Assembly (NCBI GenBank): GCA_965228215.1
Contig: OZ245800.1
Coordinates: 2,232,001-2,296,000 of the forward strand
Direction: 5' to 3'
DNA length: 64,000 bases
Origin: Maricaulis sp965228215
Lineage (GTDB): Bacteria > Pseudomonadota > Alphaproteobacteria > Caulobacterales > Maricaulaceae
Every line of letters begins with the position of its first letter. Within the stretch, counting starts at the first letter, position 1. Made by a program: the position numbers and the translations under genes. Of this stretch, positions 42,418 to 51,141 are shown in pieces. The notes beneath the pieces were generated by a model. That model did no database searches. It worked only from the letters and a program-made list of their open reading frames with translations, and was not told where the DNA came from.

Positions 42418-45165
42418 GTGAACATCATCGGACTGGATATGGGTGTGCTGACGGGCTGGTATCAGTCCAAGATCAACACCTCTCTGGCGTCGTCCACGGC
42501 GCTGTCCAGTCCTGCGCGCTCGTCCGGTGCCGCGGGCAGTGATGTCCTGACTCCCTGGGATGTGCGCGGTGAGGTCTCCTCGATGGAGGAAACGCGACGC
42601 CAGGTGCTCGGCAGCGGGGTTTTCTTCCCGAAGAATGGCGAGTTCGACGACATCGATGCGCCGGACGATCACAAGAAGCTCTTCGATCTCTACATGGGTC
42701 TGAAGCGTCTGACCTCGGTTGCCGAAGAGGCCAAGGAAAAGACCACGGCCGATACACGGCGCAGCTTCCTCGACGCGCGCCTCCAGCTGGGCCTGACCCA
42801 GTTCAATGATTTCTACGACAAGATGGACCTGGAAGGCCTGACCCTGCTGAAGGGTGAGGAATTGTCCAAGGCCCAGAGCGATGTGGCGGTCTCGCGCGGC
42901 AAGTCGGAATACCTGACCGGTATCGTGCATACCGGCGATTTCGATGCCGAAGTGTCGAGCCTCACGGGTTCGGTCCAGTTCAACATCGCGGTGAAGAAGA
43001 ACGGCGTCACGACGAATATTGCGATCGACCTGTCCGAGATGGGCGCGACGACGCGCAATCTCGACAACATCGCTGCCCATATCAATTCCAAGCTGGAAGC
43101 CCAGGGCATGCTGACCAAGTTCGCCCGTGCCAAGATCGGTACGGCGGACGAAAACGGCGTCATTCCGGGCAGTGATTACGGCTTCAAGGTGGCCGGCATC
43201 CTGACCGAGGAAGTCTCGTTCAGCGCGACCGGCGGACAGACCGCCGTCTATCTCGCCGGCACGTCCGGACAGGGCGACAAGGCGGGCGGCCAGCTGGTGA
43301 AACTGACCGGTCTGGGCGGTGCCTCGCCCACCCAGGCCTATGCCAAGCGTTTTGACGCCGAGGGCGTAACGACCGAGAAGCCGATCCCGGGCGATGAGGA
43401 TGGCAAGACCTTCACGACCGTCGAGCCGAACCCGCTCCAGATCCTGGCCAGTGCCACGGCAACCGATGGCAGCCAGATCGTCGTTGGCCACACGTCTGCA
43501 GAGACGGGCGGGGCCGACATCAAGGGCAGCCAGGACATGGTCCTGGCCAAGTATGACTCGACCGGCAAACAGGTCTGGACCCGCGTTCTGGGTGCAGCCG
43601 ACGAGGCCAGCGCGGCCAGCGTCGCCGTCGACAGCAGCGGCAATATCGTCGTTGCGGGCAAGGTGAAGGGTACGCTGGGCAAGACCACAGACGTGGGCGG
43701 CACGGACAGTTTCGTCACCAAGTATGACGCGGCCGGCGTCGAGCAGTGGGTGCAACGTTTCGGTGGCACCGGCGATGACCAGGTCCACGACGTGGCCGTG
43801 GCATCGGACGGCACGGTGTATGTCGCGGGCGATTCCGCCAGCCAGTTCGGCAATCAGGCGCACCAGGGTGGTGCCACGGACGGATATGTCCGCGCCATCG
43901 ATACCAGCGGCACGACGCTCTACACCCGCCGCATCGGTTCAACCGGAGCGGAAAAAGTCTCCTCGATCGCCGTGGCGAGCGATGGCGCCCTGATCGTGGC
44001 GAGCGAGGAAGACGGCACGGCCGTGATGCGCAAATTCGCGTCCGGCGACGGCACGTCTGCCGCTGTCTGGGAGCAGACGCTTGGCAATCTCGGTAAGGGC
44101 CGGATCGGCGATATCGCGGTTGACGGTACGAATATCTATTTCGCCGGTTCGGCCGAGAGCGGTTTCGCACCGAGCGCCCCCCTCGTGGCCAATGCGGGCG
44201 GTGAGCGGGATGCGGTCCTGGTCAAGCTGACCGACGGTGTTTCCGCGACGGTGAATTTCACGACCTTCCTCGGATCGGACCAGGACGAGACGGCAAATTC
44301 CGTCTCGGTCGCAGACGGCAAGGTCTATCTCGGCGGCAAGACCACCGGATCCCTGCCGGGTCAGACCCTGTCGGGAACTCGCGAAGCCTTCGCCGCGCGC
44401 TTTGATGCCACGACGGGGGCCTCGGAATGGGTGACCCAGATCGGCGGGCGAGAGGGCGTCAACGAAGCGACGGGTGTTTCGGTCGTTGCGGGTGGCGATT
44501 CCATCCTCGACAGTCTCGGACTGCCGGCAGGCAAGCTGGCCTATTCGGACACGCGCGTCGTGACCGACCGGACGTCGGCGCGCGATGGCGATCATTTCTA
44601 CATCTCGGTCAATGGCGGACGCCGCAAGAAGATCACCATCGACGGTGATGACACGATGCGGGCGCTGACCTTCAAGATCAATGCGGCCCTGATCCTCGAT
44701 GGCAATGCCGATGTGCGCCGTGCCTCGGCTGGTGATCAATTGCGGATCACGCCCAAAGAAGGCTCGACCATCGAATTGTTCGAGGGCGGCGAGGGCCAGG
44801 ATCTGCTCAAGTCTCTGGGCGTGAAGCCGGGCGCGATCGTGGGCAAGGCGTCCTTGCTGGACGAGGACAAGTCCTCGGCAGCTCCGCCGCTCTTCGCCAT
44901 GGATCTGCCGACGACGATCAGCCTGCAGGACAAGGACAAGTCCGAAGCTGCTTTTGAGGCGCTGGAGCAGGCCATGTCCATCGTGCGCCGCGCCTATCGC
45001 GATCTCATCACGCCGCAATCGGTGAAGGATCTGCTCGGCGGCGGTGATGGTCCCGGCAAGAGTGGCGGCAGTGTGCCCGCCTATCTGTCCGCCCAGGTCG
45101 CGAATTATTCGGCCGGCCTGGCACGCCTGAACTCTGCCCCGTCGGGACAGGCTGCATTCTTCTAG
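42418..45165 (+). CDS. Flagellar-associated beta-propeller protein with flagellin-IN-like segments
   Basis: A 915-residue protein, GTG start with AAAAGGG upstream. Residues about 1-180 are helical. About 185-240 (VQFNIAVKKNGVTTNIAIDL, LDNIAAHINSKLE) resemble the flagellin-IN motif of FliD/FlgL/FlgK. About 365-690 are six or more SBBP-type propeller repeats (FVTKYDAAGVEQWVQRFGG, VHDVAVASDGTVYVAGD). About 725-800 hold a second flagellin-IN-like unit (KITIDGDDTMRALTFKINAA). The C-terminus is helical (AQVANYSAGLARLNS). No signal peptide is seen, so type III export is plausible. It lies between the pse genes and the flgI set. Its likely place is hook-filament junction or filament surface; this is inference. 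Confidence 0.65.
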   Translation: MNIIGLDMGVLTGWYQSKINTSLASSTALSSPARSSGAAGSDVLTPWDVRGEVSSMEETRRQVLGSGVFFPKNGEFDDIDAPDDHKKLFDLYMGLKRLTSVAEEAKEKTTADTRRSFLDARLQLGLTQFNDFYDKMDLEGLTLLKGEELSKAQSDVAVSRGKSEYLTGIVHTGDFDAEVSSLTGSVQFNIAVKKNGVTTNIAIDLSEMGATTRNLDNIAAHINSKLEAQGMLTKFARAKIGTADENGVIPGSDYGFKVAGILTEEVSFSATGGQTAVYLAGTSGQGDKAGGQLVKLTGLGGASPTQAYAKRFDAEGVTTEKPIPGDEDGKTFTTVEPNPLQILASATATDGSQIVVGHTSAETGGADIKGSQDMVLAKYDSTGKQVWTRVLGAADEASAASVAVDSSGNIVVAGKVKGTLGKTTDVGGTDSFVTKYDAAGVEQWVQRFGGTGDDQVHDVAVASDGTVYVAGDSASQFGNQAHQGGATDGYVRAIDTSGTTLYTRRIGSTGAEKVSSIAVASDGALIVASEEDGTAVMRKFASGDGTSAAVWEQTLGNLGKGRIGDIAVDGTNIYFAGSAESGFAPSAPLVANAGGERDAVLVKLTDGVSATVNFTTFLGSDQDETANSVSVADGKVYLGGKTTGSLPGQTLSGTREAFAARFDATTGASEWVTQIGGREGVNEATGVSVVAGGDSILDSLGLPAGKLAYSDTRVVTDRTSARDGDHFYISVNGGRRKKITIDGDDTMRALTFKINAALILDGNADVRRASAGDQLRITPKEGSTIELFEGGEGQDLLKSLGVKPGAIVGKASLLDEDKSSAAPPLFAMDLPTTISLQDKDKSEAAFEALEQAMSIVRRAYRDLITPQSVKDLLGGGDGPGKSGGSVPAYLSAQVANYSAGLARLNSAPSGQAAFF

Positions 45166-45210
45166 ATTTTCCGCTGGATCTCGGCATGCTTGTCCTATTC
45201 GGGGGAAGCG

Positions 45211-45708
45211 ATGACCAAGCTCGGTGAGGGTCGCGTATTCGCGAGCCACTATCAGATCCTGATTTGTGACGATCTGACCTACATCCTTCAGGATGAGGAG
45301 AATTGGGACCATTCCCGTACGAAAGCCGGGTTTGCGGGCAATGACCATTTTCGGATGGTCGGAACGCACGGGGATGGCAACGACCACTGGGTTGAGCTGG
45401 TTGCGGCCAATCAGCCGCCAGATCTCACGGCTTGGGATTGTGTGGTTTGCGTACCGTTCGTGACCGGAACGGGGCGCATTCACATCGCGTCTGTCATCGA
45501 CGCAATTCCTGTTTTCACGGCCGAGCTGCCCGCGGGTGAATACGCGCTCTACGTCGCTTGTAAAAACCCCGGGATTGATCAGGTGAGTTTGGGCGAGAAC
45601 GACGAGTTGACTGATACGCAACTTTCCGAGCGCGACGACGTCGAAAGGTATCGCGTTTTTGTCGTCAATGGACGAGCTGCACGTACGGGTACGCTTGTCT
45701 CAGGTTGA
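45211..45708 (+). CDS. ComJ (nuclease inhibitor)-like protein
   Basis: A 165-residue acidic protein, start ATG 45211 with GGGGGAAG upstream. The segments ASHYQILICDD, AGFAGNDHFRM, VVCVPFVTGTGRIHIASVID and FTAELPAGEYALYVACKN follow the order and spacing of Bacillus ComJ/Nin, the inhibitor of the DNA-entry nuclease NucA. Base composition looks lower in GC than the flanks, and it sits alone between flagellar genes with no nuclease beside it. It may be an orphan immunity gene acquired by transfer. Family assignment is from remembered pattern, not a search. Confidence 0.5.
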   Translation: MTKLGEGRVFASHYQILICDDLTYILQDEENWDHSRTKAGFAGNDHFRMVGTHGDGNDHWVELVAANQPPDLTAWDCVVCVPFVTGTGRIHIASVIDAIPVFTAELPAGEYALYVACKNPGIDQVSLGENDELTDTQLSERDDVERYRVFVVNGRAARTGTLVSG

Positions 45709-45714
45709 GGCGTA

Positions 45715-46164
45715 TCAGGCCGTGCGATTGACCGCGATCGAGAGACCGCCGGGCACAGCGCTCGGCTGGGTCGCGCCTGGTCCGTAACCACCGCCCGCCG
45801 TGCGCTGGCGCGCGGCCTCATCGGCGATCGCCTTGACCACACCTTCGGTGATTTCCTTCATCGCGGCAACGACATGGCCGTTTTCAGCCAGGGCCTCATG
45901 GAAGAGGGTGGTGGCCTGGCGCAGAGCCGTCTTGATCGCGCTTCCTGCACCGGCGAACCGGGTGGGCTCCTGGCGGGCGCGGGAGACTTCCGAACGATAG
46001 ATCGTCGTCAGCTTGGTCTTCTCGTCCTGCAGTCCAAGCGCGTCCTGGGGGCGGCGTTCGCGGAACAGGACGGTTTCCTGGCGGATCAGCTCGGTCAGGC
46101 GCGTGGTCAGTTTCAGCAGGGCGTGGGCGCGTTCTTCACCATTGCGGGCGGCCAGTTCGGTCAT
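45715..46164 (-). CDS. flbY: FlbY / FlgN-like flagellar chaperone
   Basis: A 149-residue helical protein. HALLKLTTRLTELIRQETVLFRERR and DEKTKLTTIYRSEVSR follow the FlgN-type pattern of an export chaperone for hook-associated proteins. In Caulobacter the gene after flgI and cheL is flbY, and the same order is present here. The start overlaps the cheL stop by four bases. Confidence 0.75.
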   Translation of the reverse strand: MTELAARNGEERAHALLKLTTRLTELIRQETVLFRERRPQDALGLQDEKTKLTTIYRSEVSRARQEPTRFAGAGSAIKTALRQATTLFHEALAENGHVVAAMKEITEGVVKAIADEAARQRTAGGGYGPGATQPSAVPGGLSIAVNRTA

Positions 46165-46508
46165 GCCGTGTCTCCACCAGTGTTCTGGGAGGCTTCCTGG
46201 TAGCGCAGGATCTCCGTGGTCAGGCGGTCGGCGAGGCCGAGGCCTCCGGACTGCGCCATGACGTTTGCGTATTCTTCGTGCAGCAGGCCGCGGAAGGCTT
46301 TCTCACCGGCACCGCCGCTGAACGGGCTGTCCTCACCGACGCCCTTGAACATGGCCTCGAGCATCTGGGACAGGAAGAAGGATTCAAATTCATTGGCCGC
46401 TGCCCGCGCCGCATCCGCGCCGCCGCCGGTGGGCACACGCGGAGTATTGCCACTGGCCTGGCTGGCCTGGATCGCGTTACCGATCTGGATGTTGAGCAGA
46501 TTGTCCAA
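46161..46508 (-). CDS. cheL: Rod-binding protein CheL / FlgJ N-terminal domain
   Basis: A 115-residue protein with the rod-binding motif EFESFFLSQMLEAMFKGVG and LLHEEYANVMAQSGGLGLADRL. It lacks the FlgJ peptidoglycan hydrolase domain, as is usual in alphaproteobacteria where it is named CheL. It follows flgI by one base and overlaps flbY. Confidence 0.9.
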   Translation of the reverse strand: MDNLLNIQIGNAIQASQASGNTPRVPTGGGADAARAAANEFESFFLSQMLEAMFKGVGEDSPFSGGAGEKAFRGLLHEEYANVMAQSGGLGLADRLTTEILRYQEASQNTGGDTA

Positions 46509-46509
46509 C

Positions 46510-47628
46510 TTACAGCACCTCGATCTCGGCCTGTAGCGCGCCGGCGGCCTTGATGGCCTGGAGGATCGTGATCATGTCGCGGGGGCTCACGCCCAGTGCG
46601 TTGAGGCCGTCGACCAGATCGCTCAGCGAGACGCTGTTCTCCAGCACACCCAGCTGCATCGTGTCTTCCTCGACGGTGACATCGGTGCGCGGCAGGACGA
46701 CCGTCTCGCCGCCGCTGAAGGGGGCCGGCTGGCTGGCGACCGGGGTCTCGGTGACGCTGATCGTCAGATTGCCCTGGGCGATGGCGACCGTTGAGACGCG
46801 GACATTTTCGCCCATCACGATCGTGCCGGTGTTTTCGTCGATGATCACCTTGGCCGGCAGGTCCGGCTCGACGCGCAATTGCTCGATCTCGCCCAGCAGG
46901 TCGATCATGTCGCCGTTGAAATTGCTGGGACGGTTGAGCACGACCGTGGCGGGGTCGGCGGCACGGGCGACAGGGCCGCCCATGTAGGCATTGATGGCGT
47001 CCACCATGCGGCGGGCCGTGGTGATGTCGGGATTGCGCAAGGCCAGGCGGAGATCCAGCTGGTTGGCAATGTCGAAGCGAGCGAGATGAGCTTCGGCCGG
47101 AGAGAGCGGGTTCTCGACGATGGCGCCGCTGGCGATGCGGCCGGAGGTTGGAACGCCGCGGGTAATGGAGGCGGCGTCACCACCGGCTTCGAAACCGCCG
47201 ACCGTCAGCGTGCCCTGCGCGACCGCCCAGACGCGTTCCTGGCCATCACGCAGCGTGGTGGCGACCAGCGTGCCGCCCTGCAGGCTGGAGGCATCGCCCA
47301 TCGCCGACACCGTCACATCGATGCGCGAGCCCGGCGAGGAATAGGCCGGCAGGTTGGCCGTGACCATCACGGCGGCAACATTGCGGGTATTCAGATTGGC
47401 GCCGCGCGTATTGACGTCGAACTCTTCCAGCAGTGCGTTGAGCGACTGGTTGGTGAAGCTGGCATTGCGCAGGCTGTCGCCCGTGCCGTCCAGACCGACC
47501 ACCAGGCCGTAGCCGACCAGGATATTGTCTCGGACGCCTTCGACATCGACCAGGTCCTTGATGCGCGAATTGGCCTGGGCCGGAAGGGCAAAGGCGAGGG
47601 CGGCGAAAAGGGCAATGATCAGGCGCAT
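46510..47628 (-). CDS. flgI: Flagellar P-ring protein FlgI
   Basis: A 372-residue periplasmic protein with signal peptide (RLIIALFAALAFALPAQAN). Hallmarks are RIKDLVDVEGVRDNILVGYGLVVGLDGTGD at the start and LVDGLNALGVSPRDMITILQAIKAAGAL at the end. The ATG at 47626-47628 starts the signal peptide; an upstream extension would lie in the sigma54 promoter. It is divergent from fliX, as in Caulobacter. Confidence 0.97.
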   Translation of the reverse strand: MRLIIALFAALAFALPAQANSRIKDLVDVEGVRDNILVGYGLVVGLDGTGDSLRNASFTNQSLNALLEEFDVNTRGANLNTRNVAAVMVTANLPAYSSPGSRIDVTVSAMGDASSLQGGTLVATTLRDGQERVWAVAQGTLTVGGFEAGGDAASITRGVPTSGRIASGAIVENPLSPAEAHLARFDIANQLDLRLALRNPDITTARRMVDAINAYMGGPVARAADPATVVLNRPSNFNGDMIDLLGEIEQLRVEPDLPAKVIIDENTGTIVMGENVRVSTVAIAQGNLTISVTETPVASQPAPFSGGETVVLPRTDVTVEEDTMQLGVLENSVSLSDLVDGLNALGVSPRDMITILQAIKAAGALQAEIEVL

Positions 47629-47662
47629 CGGGCGGTCTCCGGACATGTTCGCGAAGAGCATT

Positions 47663-47677
47663 GCGAGAGGCGTGCCA
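47663..47677 (-). promoter_or_regulatory. Sigma54 promoter of flgI
   Basis: Reading the minus strand: TGGCAC-GCCTC-TCGC. The -24 element is perfect, the -12 keeps GC. Predicted start near 47652, about 24 bases before the ATG. Confidence 0.75.
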
Positions 47678-47782
47678 GTCCGGATTTTTGCTGTCATTAA
47701 AAATAAACAGTAAAAACAGCATGTTACGGCGCGACACTTTTAAGGATATGGCGGTAAATCTGACCCTGCGCACCGCCGGCCC

Positions 47783-47795
47783 GGCAGGAATTGCC
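47783..47795. promoter_or_regulatory. FlbD (ftr)-like site between flgI and fliX
   Basis: GGCA-GGAAT-TGCC, extended to CCCGGCA/TGCCGGG arms (47780-47798). It lies about 106 bases upstream of the flgI -24 element and just upstream of the fliX CtrA box, so it could activate one and repress the other. Confidence 0.65.
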
Positions 47796-47811
47796 GGGTT
47801 GGCAGGCAAAG

Positions 47812-47826
47812 TTAAACCTCTGTTAA
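47812..47826. promoter_or_regulatory. CtrA box upstream of fliX
   Basis: TTAA-ACCTCTG-TTAA matches the full CtrA consensus, about 50 bases before the fliX ATG. A CcrM-type GATTC lies at 47866-47870. Confidence 0.8.
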
Positions 47827-47877
47827 TCGGCCGGGTTCATCCCTTAATCATTCCGCAGAAGAACTGATTCTGAGCCC

Positions 47878-48288
47878 ATGAAAGTCACCGGACCCAATTC
47901 CGCCAATTCCGTTTCCTCGACCAAGCGCAAGGGTTCTGCCCGGGCCGGCGGCGAGACGTTTTCGGTCGCCGAACAGGCGCAGGCGGGTGCGGCGGTCGCG
48001 ACCACGAGCGCATCCTCGATCCAGTCGGTCGACGCGATCCTGGCGCTTCAGTCGGTCGGTGATTTCACGGAAGCCCGCAAGCGCGCCACCACGCGTGCGA
48101 CCAGCCTTCTCGACGTGCTCGACGAGCTGAAACTGGCCCTGCTGGAGGGCGGGATTCCCAAGCGCAAGCTGGAAGCCCTGATGCAGCTCCTGCAGACCAA
48201 GCGCGACGATACGAATGATGCGCGCCTGGAAGCCGTGCTCGACGAGGTCGAGACTCGCGCGGCCGTGGAATTGGCAAAGCTCAGCTGA
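47878..48288 (+). CDS. fliX: FliX, class II flagellar assembly regulator
   Basis: A 136-residue protein. The N-terminal disordered half leads to the FliX domain (ILALQSVGDFTEARKRATTRATSLLDVLDELKLALLEGGIPKRKL). FliX controls the activator FlbD and links assembly of the early basal body to sigma54 genes. Divergent from flgI, with a CtrA box upstream, as in Caulobacter. No clear ribosome site is seen, so translation may be modest. Confidence 0.95.
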   Translation: MKVTGPNSANSVSSTKRKGSARAGGETFSVAEQAQAGAAVATTSASSIQSVDAILALQSVGDFTEARKRATTRATSLLDVLDELKLALLEGGIPKRKLEALMQLLQTKRDDTNDARLEAVLDEVETRAAVELAKLS

Positions 48289-48463
48289 TCTGCTGCTTTT
48301 TGCACATCTAATCGACACGAATTGTTCAAACTGTTCCGTTAGATAGGCCAGTCGACGGTCTGTTGAACAGCGTCATCGCGTTGACTCGCGGGCCGTGCTG
48401 AATATGCTCCGCCTCGCTTTCTGGGGGAGCGTACCAGGCTCGTAAGTAGTTGAGTGGAAAGCG

Positions 48464-48892
48464 ATGAGCGACTCTGAACCGATCGAACTTCCGCAGGGAT
48501 ACGTCCCGTCCGGCGACGAACCCTTCATGAATGACAAGCAGAAGGAATACTTCCGCCGCAAGCTGACGGCCTGGAAGGAAGATATTCTGCAGGAGAGCAA
48601 GTCGACGATTTCAAGCCTCCAGGAAGACCTTGGAGCCTTGCCTGATCTCGCCGATCGCGCATCCACCGAGACCGATCGTTCCATCGAATTGCGTGCGCGT
48701 GACCGCCAGCGCAAGCTGATCTCCAAGATCGAGAGCGCACTGCGCCGGATCGAGGAAGACACGTACGGTTATTGCGAAGAGACCGGCGAACCGATCAATC
48801 TCGCGCGCCTCGACGCCCGCCCGGTCGCGACGCTCAGCCTGGAAGCCCAGGAGCGTCACGAACGCAAGGAACGCGTCCATCGCGACGACTAG
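48464..48892 (+). CDS. dksA: DksA, RNA polymerase-binding regulator
   Basis: A 142-residue protein. A coiled-coil with tip region (SLQEDLGALPDLADRASTET) is followed by a zinc-finger-like part YGYCEETGEPINLARLDARP. Only one cysteine of the usual four remains, as in other alphaproteobacterial DksA forms. It binds the polymerase secondary channel with ppGpp. It follows fliX by 175 bases with its own upstream space and ends in a strong terminator. Confidence 0.93.
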   Translation: MSDSEPIELPQGYVPSGDEPFMNDKQKEYFRRKLTAWKEDILQESKSTISSLQEDLGALPDLADRASTETDRSIELRARDRQRKLISKIESALRRIEEDTYGYCEETGEPINLARLDARPVATLSLEAQERHERKERVHRDD

Positions 48893-48916
48893 ATATGCGT
48901 ACGATCCCGCAGAAGA

Positions 48917-48944
48917 AGCCCCGCCGGTCAGCGGGGCTTTTTTC
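48917..48944 (+). terminator. Rho-independent terminator after dksA
   Basis: AGCCCCGC pairs with GCGGGGCT around CGGTCA, followed by a run of T. Confidence 0.95.
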
Positions 48945-48954
48945 TTGGCTGGAT

Positions 48955-50997
48955 TCAGTCCTCGCCCATGCGCGCCCGCTGCATCGCGGCCTGGGCGTTG
49001 AAGGGTTCAATCGCGTCGCCGCGAGGATCGTCCGGCGGGTAGAGCGCAGGGCCGAGATCCAGGCTCAGATCCGGCGCATCCTGGACGCAGGCATCATAGA
49101 TCGCTGCACCGCCGGCCTGGCAGCTGGCCTCGCACTGGGCCCGACGCACATCGAGCTCGGCGCCGCCGCAGGTGAGAAACTGGTGATCGCCATAACTGCG
49201 CCAGAAGGCGGCGGCTTCAGCGCCCCAGGCGGTGGAGGCCTGCCAGTCCGGACCGTATTCGGCCGCCTGTGCGTCGAGCAGTTGCGATCTCAGGGCCTCA
49301 ACGTGTGCCCGCTCCTCCGGTGTCAGCTCACCCGGATAGGTGGCGATCAGGATATGCCCCGCCGGCACTGCAGCGTGGGTAGCATAGGCATCGCCGGTCG
49401 GGTCATAGGCGTAGAAACGCGTCCGCGCCGCGGCACCGTTCCGCAGCCTCCGGATCGCGTCTTCCAGGCTCTCGTCCGACACGTCGCCGTCCTCATCACG
49501 TGCGACGTCCGGTGCCGGCTCTCCCCCGCGCAAACGATACGCGCGATCGAGTTCGGCCACCTGGTCCAGCGCCACATCACGTTGCTGATCGAGATGCAGG
49601 TCCATGCCGTAGACGATGTCGCACTGGGCGACGCAGAAATCCGTCATCGCCGCGGTGAAGGCGGGCGACATGGGTTGCAGACCCGCCAGGCTGTTGCCGA
49701 TCTCCGGCAGGGCGACACAGGCATTGATCGCGGTTGCCGCACTGGCATTGCAGGCCTCGCGGCGGTCGGGCGTGACGATCGAGCAAATGCCGACATTCTC
49801 CATCGTCTGGCAGTCCTCGCGATACTGGCCGCCGCCGGGCAGGGCGGGTTGGGCAGGATTGGTCAAACCTGCACTCATGTCGTCCGGCAGTCCGCATTGC
49901 GGGCGGATCCAGTCGGGCCGCAGGCCGAGCCCCAGCTCGAGGATCCTGCCTGAATTGGCTTCCAGCGCGTCCTGGTCGATACGAGCCATATTGTCCGGAC
50001 TGTCCGGTCCGGTCGGACGCAGGACGCGCGGCGCTTCGGGCATCGGGGCCGGCACGAGCGTGCAATTGTGCTGCACGCAGTTCGACAGGCTGGTGTAGAG
50101 GGCGAGGGCTTCGTCAGAGAGCTGTCCGGCGAGTTCGCGCTGCAGGCTCAGACCGCGCAAGCGCCGTGCGAAATCATTCGCCTCGGCTCGTTCCCGGCTG
50201 GCATTGGTGACCATCCGCGCGACTTCATCCTGGCGCGCGGCGAGGAATTCCAGCGCCGCGCTACGGGCCTGGCGTCCGGCGATGATGGCGAGCTGCTCGC
50301 TCGCGTCGTCCCATTCTCCGTTATTGGCTTCAACAGCGGAGTTGAAGAGGTTTTCCGTGTTGGATTTCAGATCTGTGACGAAGGCGATCTGGGCGGCCAG
50401 ATCGTCGGTGTCCTGCTGGAAGCGCGGCGTGGAATTGGTGCGGAAGCTCTGCAGGTCCTGCATATAGGTCAGCAGGTCGCGATAGAGCTCATCGAGTGCG
50501 CTGGCTGTTGTGAGCGGCCCCCCGGCCTGGGCCAGAGACTGGACGTCGCCGATGACGAGCGCGGCCTGCACCAGGGACGCGCCGAACGTGATCGACGCTC
50601 CCTGCCAGAACAGGACTTCTCGCTCGTAGGCGGCATCCTCCTCGGCCAGATTGGCTTCCTCGTGCAGATTGCGCAGATGGGCCACTTCCAGCTGGCGCAT
50701 GTAGTCGAGCGCGTTCTCCATCGCACTCAGGCGCATGTGAAGTTCCGCCACCCGGGCGAGCGTGCCATTGGCGGCCGGACAGTCGAAATCGGGGCAGTCA
50801 CCCGTGACGCAGCCGGAAGCCTCCGCTGCCGCGGCCCGAATGCTCGTCCGGATGCCGCGCATGTCCCCCAGGTCGATCCAGCGGAAAAGCTCGCGATGAC
50901 CCTCGATCTGGGTCTCGAACGGATTGGAGGTGTCGTCTTGGGCCCAGGACGCGGGCGCGACCAGGAGCAGGCAGGCTGCCGTCAGGAGTTTCCACAT
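48955..50997 (-). CDS. Large cysteine-rich exported protein of unknown function
   Basis: A 680-residue protein with signal peptide (KLLTAACLLLVAPASWAQ). The ATG at 50995-50997 has TGGGGGAAG upstream. The first half is helical (about residues 75-310, possible coiled coil). The mature protein has 16 cysteines in groups (near SGCVTGDCPDFDC, LSNCVQHNC, EDCQTMENVGICS, FCVAQCD, AQCEASCQAGG), so an oxidised multi-disulfide protein is expected. No family recognised. It lies between dksA and the flgH operon on the same strand as flgH, but a terminator separates them, so a flagellar role is not implied. Confidence 0.75.
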   Translation of the reverse strand: MWKLLTAACLLLVAPASWAQDDTSNPFETQIEGHRELFRWIDLGDMRGIRTSIRAAAAEASGCVTGDCPDFDCPAANGTLARVAELHMRLSAMENALDYMRQLEVAHLRNLHEEANLAEEDAAYEREVLFWQGASITFGASLVQAALVIGDVQSLAQAGGPLTTASALDELYRDLLTYMQDLQSFRTNSTPRFQQDTDDLAAQIAFVTDLKSNTENLFNSAVEANNGEWDDASEQLAIIAGRQARSAALEFLAARQDEVARMVTNASRERAEANDFARRLRGLSLQRELAGQLSDEALALYTSLSNCVQHNCTLVPAPMPEAPRVLRPTGPDSPDNMARIDQDALEANSGRILELGLGLRPDWIRPQCGLPDDMSAGLTNPAQPALPGGGQYREDCQTMENVGICSIVTPDRREACNASAATAINACVALPEIGNSLAGLQPMSPAFTAAMTDFCVAQCDIVYGMDLHLDQQRDVALDQVAELDRAYRLRGGEPAPDVARDEDGDVSDESLEDAIRRLRNGAAARTRFYAYDPTGDAYATHAAVPAGHILIATYPGELTPEERAHVEALRSQLLDAQAAEYGPDWQASTAWGAEAAAFWRSYGDHQFLTCGGAELDVRRAQCEASCQAGGAAIYDACVQDAPDLSLDLGPALYPPDDPRGDAIEPFNAQAAMQRARMGED

Positions 50998-51074
50998 GCG
51001 TCTTCCCCCAATTCGCGATTGCGATACGAGCGAGGAGAACCCGGCTTGTCTGCCCGACGCAACCGAAAACTGGC

Positions 51075-51109
51075 AAAGAAAAAGGCCGCCGCGACCAAGC
51101 GCGACGGCC
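51075..51109 (-). terminator. Rho-independent terminator after flgH
   Basis: On the minus strand a ten-base-pair GC-rich stem (GGCCGTCGCG with CGCGGCGGCC, one wobble) is followed by TTTTTCTTT. It ends the flgF-flgG-flgA-flgH transcript. Confidence 0.85.
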
Positions 51110-51141
51110 AAGTTTACCCGATGGTGGCGGGATTTCGTGTC

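Noticed and set aside
42391..45621. Two long minus-strand frames (490 and 560 codons) opposite the beta-propeller gene
   Set aside because: The plus frame has regular propeller repeats and a ribosome site; the antisense frames mirror those repeats and show no protein family.
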